Assembly (NCBI GenBank): GCA_017558545.1
Contig: JAFYUG010000155.1
Location: forward strand, 1 to 5,028
Source: Oscillospiraceae bacterium
GTDB lineage: Bacteria; Bacillota; Clostridia; Oscillospirales; Oscillospiraceae
DNA length: 5,028 nt
Direction of reading: 5' to 3'
Of the stretch, positions 1 to 5,028 are shown piece after piece (positions within the stretch are counted from its first letter, which is position 1; each line of letters starts with the position of its first letter). The translations under genes were made by a program, and so were the position numbers. The notes beneath the pieces are model-generated. The model had not been told where the DNA came from and did no database searches. It was given only the letters and a program-made list of their open reading frames with translations.

Positions 1-120
1 AAGCAGCCGCCCTACGGGTGGATGGGAAACCAAAAATTGGGGATCAAAGGGCTCTCTCTTATGGAAAGAGGCGTTAAACGCGATATTAGTTTTATATATC
101 AAATAAAAAGTTAAAAATAA
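1..120. other. Upstream non-coding or unresolved region
   Basis: No gene can be supported here. A compact hairpin is formed by CCGCCC (7-12) and GGGTGG (16-21) around a TAC loop, with one G-T pair. A weaker one is formed by CTCTT (56-60) and AAGAG (66-70). Neither is followed by a T-run on the + strand, so they are not convincing terminators. A near-perfect palindrome, GCGTT-A-AACGC, lies at 71-81. From about 84 the sequence turns strongly A/T-rich, as often seen just upstream of a strong promoter. All three + frames are open for the first ~75 bases; the longest runs from the window edge to TAA at 112-114 (37 codons). It could be the tail of an upstream gene, but nothing recognisable is encoded. 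Confidence 0.5.
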
Positions 121-133
121 TTGACGAAATGTG

Positions 134-161
134 TTGCATTTTTCCGCAGGGGTATTATAAT
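134..161 (+). promoter_or_regulatory. Predicted sigma-A-type promoter of the pot operon
   Basis: TATAAT at 156-161 is a perfect -10 box. TTGCAT at 134-139 is a 4/6 match to the -35 consensus, with a 16-base spacer. A better -35 string, TTGACG at 121-126, is 29 bases from the -10 box and so too far to pair with it. The A/T-rich run at about 84-120 could act as an UP element. The transcription start would fall near 168, giving a leader of about 54 bases before the regulator gene. No other convincing promoter was seen before potA, potB or potCD, so all four genes probably share this one. Confidence 0.7.
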
Positions 162-167
162 AGGCTT

Positions 168-206
168 GTTTAGTAAAACGAGACAAAAAGTTTAGTAACG
201 CGAAAC
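168..206 (+). promoter_or_regulatory. Candidate operator: two direct repeats at the transcription start
   Basis: GTTTAGTAA occurs at 168-176 and again at 190-198, exactly 22 bases apart, about two helical turns. The similarity extends to 17 bases (168-184 against 190-206) with 14 matches. Each copy also has weak dyad character: GTTT at the left (168-171; 190-193) and AAAC at the right (176-179; 203-206). The block lies between the predicted start of transcription and the first ribosome binding site, where a bound repressor would block transcription. The encoded HTH regulator is the obvious candidate to bind here. The binding itself is inferred. Confidence 0.5.
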
Positions 207-212
207 GGAGGG
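207..212 (+). promoter_or_regulatory. Ribosome binding site of the regulator gene
   Basis: GGAGGG lies 9 bases before the ATG at 222. A second ATG at 217, in another frame and 4 bases from the same site, opens only an eight-codon frame ending in TAA at 241-243. The 222 start is chosen because it gives a full-length HTH-cupin protein. Confidence 0.75.
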
Positions 213-221
213 CGAGATGCT

Positions 222-755
222 ATGGATATCGGAAGCAGGATAAAACACCTTCGAAAACAAAAGGGGCTGACGCTGGAGGAACTGGCAAGCCGCAGCGAGC
301 TGAGCAAGGGTTTCCTTTCTCAGCTGGAGCGCAATCTGACCTCCCCCTCTATCGCCACCCTTGACGATATTCTTGAGGCCTTGGGCAGCAGCCTTTCGGA
401 ATTTTTCCGTGAGGACAAGGACGAGCGCTATGTTTTCCGCAAGAGCGACTTTTATGTGGACGAGCGGGAGAGCCACACTGTGAACTGGATAGTTCCCAAC
501 TCCCAGCGCCACCGGATGGAGCCTGTGCTCATAGAGCTCCCCGCCGGAGGTAAGAGCTTTGAAATGTCGCCCCACGACGGGGAAGAGTTTGCCTATGTTC
601 TTGAAGGCAGCGTAACTCTGTGCTGCGACGGCAAGAACTATGCGCTTAAAAAGGGTGAAACCTTCTACCTTTCCGGAAAGAGTTTTCACTATATTCTCAA
701 TGAACGCAAAAACCCCGCCAAGGTGCTGTGGGTTTCAACACCCCCCCTGTTTTAA
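222..755 (+). CDS. XRE-family transcriptional regulator with C-terminal cupin domain (PuuR-like)
   Basis: A 177-residue DNA-binding regulator with two domains. Residues ~5-62 form an XRE/lambda-repressor helix-turn-helix, with the typical pattern IKHLRKQKGLTLEELA, then SKGFLSQLE and SPSIATL. Residues ~98-175 form a small cupin barrel: PHDGEEFAYVLEG (117-129) is the first cupin motif, and GETFYLSGKSFHYILN (145-160) is the second, with H156 and N160 in the usual places. The usual proline of motif two is replaced by S151. Length and architecture match PuuR-type regulators, in which the cupin binds a small ligand; E. coli PuuR responds to putrescine. Here the gene heads a polyamine-uptake operon, 18 bases before potA, so it probably senses polyamine and controls its own promoter through the repeats at 168-206. 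Whether it represses or activates, and its exact ligand, cannot be read from the sequence. Confidence 0.92.
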   Translation: MDIGSRIKHLRKQKGLTLEELASRSELSKGFLSQLERNLTSPSIATLDDILEALGSSLSEFFREDKDERYVFRKSDFYVDERESHTVNWIVPNSQRHRMEPVLIELPAGGKSFEMSPHDGEEFAYVLEGSVTLCCDGKNYALKKGETFYLSGKSFHYILNERKNPAKVLWVSTPPLF

Positions 756-773
756 GGAAGAGAGGAAAATAGA

Positions 774-1904
774 TTGGAAGAGAGAAACAAGCTTATTCAG
801 CTTAAAAATATAACCAAATGCTGGGAAGACGGCCAGATGGTACTGGACGATATCTCCCTTGATATTTATGATAACGAGTTTATCACCCTGCTTGGTCCTT
901 CCGGCTGCGGAAAGACCACCACTCTGCGCCTTATAGGCGGCTTTGAGCAGCCCAATGAGGGTGACATTGTATTCATGGGCAAGCGCATCAACGATGTGCC
1001 TCCCCACAAGCGCAATGTTAACACCGTGTTCCAGAAATACGCCCTTTTCCCCCATCTCAACGTTTTTGAGAATGTGGCCTTCCCCCTGCGCGAGCGCAAG
1101 CTGCCCAAGGATGTGATAGAGGAAAAGGTAAATGAAATGCTGCGCCTTGTTATGCTCACCGGCTTTGAGCATCGCTCCGTAACCCGCCTTTCCGGCGGTC
1201 AGCAGCAGCGCGTTGCCATTGCCCGCGCCCTTGTAAACCACCCCAAGGTACTACTTCTGGACGAGCCTCTCGGCGCACTGGACCTTAAGCTGCGCAAGGA
1301 TATGCAGCAGGAGCTTAAGAAAATCCAGAAGGCCACCGGTATCACCTTCGTATTCGTCACCCATGACCAGGAAGAGGCTCTCAGTATGTCCGATACCATC
1401 GTGGTTATGAGCGAAGGCAGAATTCAGCAGATTGGCACCCCCACCGACATATATAACGAGCCTCAGAACGCTTTTGTCGCGGACTTCATAGGCGAGAGTA
1501 ACATTGTTGACGGCATCATGCTCTCCGACTATAAGGTCTCCTTCTCCGGCCACACCTTCGACTGCGTGGATGCAGGCTTCGGCAAACGCGAAAGCGTGGA
1601 CGTTGTTGTCCGCCCCGAGGACGTGGACATTGTTCCCCTTGAAAAGGGTATGCTTCAGGGCGTTGTAACCTCCGTAACCTTCATGGGCGTCCACTATGAA
1701 ATCATCGTGGACATCGGCGGCTTCAAGTGGATGGTGCAGACCACCGATTATTGCGGCGAAGGCGAGCATATAGGCATCTATATTGAGCCCGAAGCCATTC
1801 ATGTTATGAAGAAGAGCGAATACTCCGGTATGTTCGGCGACTACTCCTCCTTCTCCAACGAGTTGGATGAGCTTTCAGACGCGGAAAGCGAGATGGAAGA
1901 ATGA
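774..1904 (+). CDS. potA: Spermidine/putrescine ABC transporter ATP-binding protein PotA
   Basis: The ATPase that powers polyamine import from the cytoplasmic face of the membrane (376 residues, normal for PotA). All nucleotide-binding motifs are intact: Walker A GPSGCGKTT (41-49), Q-loop glutamine Q87 in TVFQKYALFPH, signature LSGGQQQR (139-146), Walker B VLLLDEP (159-165), D-loop ALD (168-170) and switch histidine H197 in THDQEEA. Residues ~240-345 form the C-terminal TOBE-type regulatory domain of the PotA/MalK group (VVVRPEDVDIV at 277-287). The final ~15 residues are a strongly acidic tail. The start is a TTG preceded by AGAGG (761-765) at 8 bases; an in-frame stop at 753-755 leaves no earlier choice, and the next ATG (837) would remove the first strand of the fold. 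The stop overlaps the potB start (ATGA). Substrate choice within polyamines is inferred from the partners. Confidence 0.96.
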   Translation: MEERNKLIQLKNITKCWEDGQMVLDDISLDIYDNEFITLLGPSGCGKTTTLRLIGGFEQPNEGDIVFMGKRINDVPPHKRNVNTVFQKYALFPHLNVFENVAFPLRERKLPKDVIEEKVNEMLRLVMLTGFEHRSVTRLSGGQQQRVAIARALVNHPKVLLLDEPLGALDLKLRKDMQQELKKIQKATGITFVFVTHDQEEALSMSDTIVVMSEGRIQQIGTPTDIYNEPQNAFVADFIGESNIVDGIMLSDYKVSFSGHTFDCVDAGFGKRESVDVVVRPEDVDIVPLEKGMLQGVVTSVTFMGVHYEIIVDIGGFKWMVQTTDYCGEGEHIGIYIEPEAIHVMKKSEYSGMFGDYSSFSNELDELSDAESEMEE

Positions 1905-2797
1905 GGAGAAAACGAACCGAAAGGGAGATAAGGGAGTTTCGAACCCGCCACGGTTTGATGGCTCCCTATACCCTCTGGGCGGCACTTTTTATCATAGTGC
2001 CCCTTGCCTTTGTGGCTTACTATGCCTTCACGGATAATAACTTCAACTTCACCTTTGATAACATCACCCGCTTTTTCAACGCAACCAGCGAGGTCATAAA
2101 TGAGGACGGCAGCTCCACCACTGTCCGCACCTATATCGTTATCTCCCTTCGAAGCCTGAAGCTTGCCATTATCTCCACCCTCATTTGCCTTATTTTGGGC
2201 TATCCCATTGCCTACATAATGGCAAGAGCCCCCGAAAAGGCTCAAAAAACCATGATGACCCTCATCATGATTCCCATGTGGATGAACTTCCTTATCCGCA
2301 CCTATGCATGGATGACCATTTTGCAGGATACCGGCATTCTCAACGGCATTTTGGGAGCGCTGAATCTTGGCCCTGTCCATATCATAGGCACGGAGGCCGC
2401 CGTTGTCATAGGCATGGTATATGACTATTTCCCCTATATGATTTTGCCCATCTACTCCATCATGGCAAAAATGGATCTGAAGCTTATCGAGGCCGCCCGC
2501 GACCTGGGCTGCAGCGGTGTCAGCGTGCTGAGAAGGGTTATCTGGCCTCTCAGCCTTCCCGGTGTTATCTCCGGCGTCACTATGGTTCTCATACCCTCTG
2601 TAAGCACCTTCTATATCTCCCAGAAGCTCGGTAACGGCAAGTTCTTCCTCATAGGCGACGCCATCGAGGGTCAGTATGTTGCAAATAATCTCCATTTTGC
2701 AGCAGCCATTGCCTTTATCCTTATGATAGTTCTTCTGGTTGGTATGGCCGTCATGAAGTATTTTGTGGATAAGAAAACTTATGGAGGTGCACGATGA
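1901..2797 (+). CDS. potB: Spermidine/putrescine ABC transporter permease PotB
   Basis: An integral membrane half of the import channel, 298 residues. Six membrane segments are visible: about 24-44, 85-108, 118-141, 164-188, 215-237 and 266-287. The EAA loop that docks on the ATPase is EAARDLGCSGVSVLRRVIWP (197-216), with the conserved glycine G203. The N-terminus is highly basic (MRRKRTEREIREFRTRH), in keeping with a cytoplasmic start. The first outer loop is rather long (about 45-84) and includes a hydrophilic patch (VINEDGSSTT), making the protein slightly longer than E. coli PotB. The ATG overlaps the potA stop as ATGA, and the best upstream purine run, GGAAG at 1895-1899, sits only one base away, so translation is probably coupled to potA. 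It would pair with the PotC half of the next protein. Confidence 0.95.
   Translation: MRRKRTEREIREFRTRHGLMAPYTLWAALFIIVPLAFVAYYAFTDNNFNFTFDNITRFFNATSEVINEDGSSTTVRTYIVISLRSLKLAIISTLICLILGYPIAYIMARAPEKAQKTMMTLIMIPMWMNFLIRTYAWMTILQDTGILNGILGALNLGPVHIIGTEAAVVIGMVYDYFPYMILPIYSIMAKMDLKLIEAARDLGCSGVSVLRRVIWPLSLPGVISGVTMVLIPSVSTFYISQKLGNGKFFLIGDAIEGQYVANNLHFAAAIAFILMIVLLVGMAVMKYFVDKKTYGGAR
2783..2787 (+). promoter_or_regulatory. Strong ribosome binding site of potCD, inside the end of potB
   Basis: GGAGG lies 6 bases before the ATG at 2794. This near-ideal site supports that start, which overlaps the potB stop by ATGA, and contrasts with the weak site before potB. Confidence 0.85.
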
Positions 2798-4776
2798 AAT
2801 TAGCCTCCAGAATTTATACTGCCATTATTTTTATTTTCCTTTTCGCTCCCATTGTTATCCTCCTCATATTCTCCTTCAACGAGGCCAAGAGCCTTTCCGT
2901 GTTCTCCGGCTTCTCCCTGAAGTGGTATCAGGAGCTTTTCAGGGATAGCGAAACCCTTGGAGCGGTTAAAAACACCCTCATTCTGGCCACCTCCGCCGCC
3001 CTTATCTCCACGGTTATGGGCACCGCTGCCAGCGTTGGCATCAATAAAATCCGCGCCCGCTGGTATCGCACCGCCATGGATCAGGTGACCAATATTCCCA
3101 TGATAAACCCCGAAATCATCACCGGTATCAGCCTTATGCTGATGTTCGTTTTCGTGGGAAGACTTTTCGGCGCAACCAGCTCCCTCAGCTTTTGGACAAT
3201 GCTGATTGCCCATATAACCTTCTGCCTGCCCTATGTTATTTTGCAGGTGCTCCCCAAGCTGCAGCAGATGGACAGATCTCTGCCGGAAGCTGCAATGGAC
3301 CTGGGCTGCACCCCCATCCGCGCCTTCTTCAAGGTGGAACTGCCCGAAATCATGCCCGGTGTTGTAACCGGTATGATTATGGCCTTCACCATGAGCCTTG
3401 ATGACTTCGTCATCAGCTACTTCACCTCCGGCAACGGCTTCCAGACTCTGCCCATCAGCATCTATAACATGACCAAGAAAACGGTCACTCCCAAGATGTA
3501 TGCACTTGCAACCCTAATCTTCTTCGTTATCCTTGCTCTGCTGCTGCTCAGCAACCTCTCCGATAACGACGAAGCCAGAGCCGCGAGAGCCATCCGCCGC
3601 AGCCGCCGCGCTGCCAAAAAGGCGGAGAGAATGGTACGCAAGAGCCGTGAGCCCATTGAAAATCCCGTCCGCAAGATTGTTCTTCCCGTTTTTGCCATTG
3701 TGGCCATTGCCGCAATTGCTGTCAATGCCTTCATAGGCAGAGACACCCTTGAGCTGAACGTTTATAACTGGGGTGAATATATCTCCGACGGCAGCGAGGG
3801 CAGCTTCGACACGATTGACGAGTTCGAAAAATGGTATAAGGAAACCTACGGACAGAAGATAAAGGTGAACTATACAACCTATGCCTCCAACGAGGATATG
3901 TATAATAAGATTTCCTCCGGCGCTGTCAGCTATGATGTTATCATTCCCTCTGACTATATGATTCAGCGCATGATAAACGAGGATATGCTTCTGCCCCTGA
4001 ACTTCGATAATATACCCAACTATAAGTATATCAGCGAAAGCTTCCATGGCCTTTACTATGATAGCGAAAACCTCTATACCGTGCCCTATGCCTACGGTAT
4101 CATCGGTATAATCTATGATGCCAATGTGGTGGATGAAGCGGACACCGGTTCCTGGGATTTGCTTTGGAACAGCAAATATGCTAACCAGATTCTCCAGTTC
4201 AATAATGCCCGCGATGCCTTCGGCACCGCCATGTATAAGCTGGGAATTGATGTTAACACCGCTGACCATGCCGCATGGGACGCAGCTTTTGAAGAACTTC
4301 GCACCCAGCTGCCCCTCGTAAAGAGCCGCGTTATGGACGAAATCTATAATATGATGGAATCCGGCGAGGCCTCTGCCGCCGCATACTATGCAGGTGACTA
4401 CTTCACCATGCGTGATGCTCAGGCAGATAATGTGGATTTGCGTTTCTATTACCCCGATCCCACCAACTATTATATCGACGCCATGTGCATCCCCACCTGC
4501 TGTGAAAACAAGGAACTTGCGGAGATATTCATCAACTATATGCTCTCCGAAGAGGCCGCCGTTGCCAACGCAGAGTATACCTGCTATGCCTCTCCCAATA
4601 GCCTTGTTTACGAAAGCGAGACCTATAAAGAGGACATGGGCGAGGAGGCTATTGCCGTGCTCTATCCTCCCATGGATAACTTCTCCGAGCTTTATAACAC
4701 CTATGCCTACCGCAATCTCAGCACCGAAATGCTGGATTACCTGAACACCCTTTGGGAAAACCTGAAGGTGAACTAA
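2794..4776 (+). CDS. potCD: PotC-PotD fusion: polyamine ABC permease joined to its substrate-binding domain
   Basis: A single 660-residue protein combining two usual pot genes. Residues 1-255 are PotC: six membrane segments (about 7-28, 58-82, 103-123, 133-155, 186-207, 235-253) and the ATPase-docking EAA loop EAAMDLGCTPIRAFFKVELP (165-184). Residues ~256-294 are a very basic hydrophilic linker rich in R, K and A. Residues ~295-314 are a seventh hydrophobic helix (IVLPVFAIVAIAAIAVNAF). Residues ~318-660 are PotD, a periplasmic-binding-protein fold of normal length that starts LNVYNWGEYI. By alignment from memory to E. coli PotD, ligand-contact positions W34/E36/Y37, S83/Y85, D257 and Y293 are kept as W326/E328/Y329, S386/Y388, D562 and Y598. 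There is no lipobox; the seventh helix replaces the lipid anchor. There is no frameshift or stop between the halves, and codon use is uniform, so this is a real fusion and not a sequencing join. Such permease-binding protein fusions are known among ABC importers; how common this one is cannot be judged here. Confidence 0.94.
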   Translation: MKLASRIYTAIIFIFLFAPIVILLIFSFNEAKSLSVFSGFSLKWYQELFRDSETLGAVKNTLILATSAALISTVMGTAASVGINKIRARWYRTAMDQVTNIPMINPEIITGISLMLMFVFVGRLFGATSSLSFWTMLIAHITFCLPYVILQVLPKLQQMDRSLPEAAMDLGCTPIRAFFKVELPEIMPGVVTGMIMAFTMSLDDFVISYFTSGNGFQTLPISIYNMTKKTVTPKMYALATLIFFVILALLLLSNLSDNDEARAARAIRRSRRAAKKAERMVRKSREPIENPVRKIVLPVFAIVAIAAIAVNAFIGRDTLELNVYNWGEYISDGSEGSFDTIDEFEKWYKETYGQKIKVNYTTYASNEDMYNKISSGAVSYDVIIPSDYMIQRMINEDMLLPLNFDNIPNYKYISESFHGLYYDSENLYTVPYAYGIIGIIYDANVVDEADTGSWDLLWNSKYANQILQFNNARDAFGTAMYKLGIDVNTADHAAWDAAFEELRTQLPLVKSRVMDEIYNMMESGEASAAAYYAGDYFTMRDAQADNVDLRFYYPDPTNYYIDAMCIPTCCENKELAEIFINYMLSEEAAVANAEYTCYASPNSLVYESETYKEDMGEEAIAVLYPPMDNFSELYNTYAYRNLSTEMLDYLNTLWENLKVN

Positions 4777-4780
4777 AAAA

Positions 4781-4809
4781 AGGGGCGGCCTCGGTCGCCC
4801 CTGTGTTTT
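4781..4809 (+). terminator. Intrinsic terminator of the pot operon
   Basis: Five bases after the potCD stop, AGGGGCGGC (4781-4789) pairs with GTCGCCCCT (4794-4802), a 9-pair stem with one G-T pair and a CTCG loop. It is followed by GTGTTTT (4803-4809), a short and imperfect T-run. The A-run at 4775-4781 precedes the stem. No gene follows on the + strand, consistent with the end of the operon. Confidence 0.88.
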
Positions 4810-4816
4810 AATGTGC

Positions 4817-4884
4817 CGAGTTTAAAGGCCCCCTTGTGCAAAGGGGGCTGTCAGCGAAGCTGACTGGGGGATTGTCCCAACTCG
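4817..4884. repeat. Double-hairpin intergenic repeat with inverted ends
   Basis: CGAGTT (4817-4822) and AACTCG (4879-4884) are exact inverted ends. Between them lie two hairpins: GCCCCCTT/AAGGGGGC (4828-4835 with 4841-4848, loop GTGCA) and GTCAGC/GCTGAC (4850-4855 with 4859-4864, loop GAA). A GGGGG run (4866-4870) follows, which could compete for the same C-run or pair with TCCC downstream. The layout and wording (a C-rich hairpin, a GTCAGC-type hairpin, then TGGGGGATTGTC) resemble a dispersed repeat I recall from intergenic regions of gut Clostridia. Copy number cannot be checked in this window, where it occurs once. It is not part of the operon terminator, which is complete upstream. Confidence 0.65.
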
Positions 4885-4915
4885 CCGTAGCCTGAACGAT
4901 ATAATCCGAAGTGCG

Positions 4916-5021
4916 TTTCTAAGCGCATATGCGTTGACATTGCCGCGTTGTCGACTTTTGAAGGGCGAAAGCCCATCTGCAAGTCGACGCCTTGCACTGC
5001 CTTAGCATATGAGCTTAGAAA
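4916..5021. repeat. Large imperfect palindrome (possible mobile repeat or structured RNA)
   Basis: The outer arms TTTCTAAGC-G-CATATGC (4916-4932) and GCATATG-A-GCTTAGAAA (5005-5021) are inverted copies, 16 of 17 positions paired. Inside, GTCGACTT (4950-4957) pairs with AAGTCGAC (4981-4988), and the tip is GGGC-GAAA-GCCC (4963-4974), a GNRA-type tetraloop. The intervals 4933-4949 and 4989-5004 pair poorly. A competing hairpin, TGCAAG/CTTGCA (4978-4983 with 4991-4996), cannot form together with the GTCGACTT pairing. No flanking target duplication is seen (GTGCG on the left, TCTCC on the right), and the window ends seven bases past the right arm. It may be a MITE-like or REP-like element, or a structured RNA; the sequence alone does not decide. 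Confidence 0.6.
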
Positions 5022-5028
5022 TCTCCGA

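Noticed and set aside
1..114. 37-codon open frame from the window edge to TAA at 112-114 (+ strand)
   Set aside because: All three + frames are open over the first ~75 bases, the peptide is not recognisable, and the end runs into promoter-like A/T-rich DNA. It is kept only as a remark in the upstream region entry.
121..126. TTGACG as the -35 box
   Set aside because: It is 29 bases from TATAAT at 156-161, far beyond a usable spacer; TTGCAT at 134-139 fits with 16 bases.
735..1241. Long minus-strand open frame opposite potA, and similar minus-strand frames at 192-689, 1251-1802, 1841-2695 and 3514-4269
   Set aside because: They lie opposite strongly supported genes, show no recognisable domain, and their composition mirrors the codon pattern of the + strand genes.
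3533..3736. Small + strand open frames inside potCD (also 3192-3401, 4115-4321, 4388-4744)
   Set aside because: They are out of frame with an intact, well-supported protein, have no convincing ribosome binding site, and show no recognisable domain.
4821..4880. Second terminator for the operon
   Set aside because: The hairpins have no T-run after them and a complete terminator already lies at 4781-4809; the repeat interpretation fits better.
4817..5028. CRISPR array
   Set aside because: There are no regularly spaced direct repeats; the signals are inverted repeats, each present once.

Overview
The window holds one complete, tightly packed polyamine-uptake operon on the + strand: an XRE-cupin regulator, then potA, potB and a potC-potD fusion. 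Short non-coding stretches lie on both sides. Strong purine-rich ribosome binding sites, a sigma-A-like promoter and about 50% GC suggest a Bacillota (Clostridia) genome. The compact GCCCCC/GGGGGC-type intergenic repeat after the operon suggests the Oscillospiraceae/Ruminococcaceae-like gut group. This placement is an inference from style and memory; there is no marker gene in the window.

Layout: 1-120 is non-coding or unresolved, with small hairpins and an A/T-rich end. A promoter (TTGCAT, 16-base spacer, TATAAT; 134-161) is followed, from the predicted transcription start to the first ribosome binding site, by two imperfect direct repeats that look like an operator (168-206). The regulator is at 222-755, potA at 774-1904 (TTG start), potB at 1901-2797 and potCD at 2794-4776. 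The regulator-potA gap is 18 bases; potA/potB and potB/potCD each overlap by ATGA. An intrinsic terminator (4781-4809) closes the operon. Beyond it are two separate structured elements: a double-hairpin repeat bounded by 6-base inverted ends (4817-4884), and a 106-base imperfect palindrome (4916-5021).

How the genes work together: PotA is the ATPase, PotB and the first 255 residues of PotCD form the membrane channel, and the last ~340 residues of PotCD are the extracellular polyamine-binding domain. That domain is tied to the channel by a very basic cytoplasmic linker and a seventh membrane helix. The cupin half of the first gene probably senses polyamine (or a related ligand) and its HTH half probably represses the shared promoter.

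The most interesting points are the PotC-PotD fusion with its topology-preserving linker and helix; a possible internal start at codon 280 that could yield a separate anchored PotD; polyamine-pocket substitutions relative to E. coli PotD; the phased operator-like repeats; and the two palindromic elements downstream. The operon as a whole is a recognisable system. I do not see evidence of a wholly new one.
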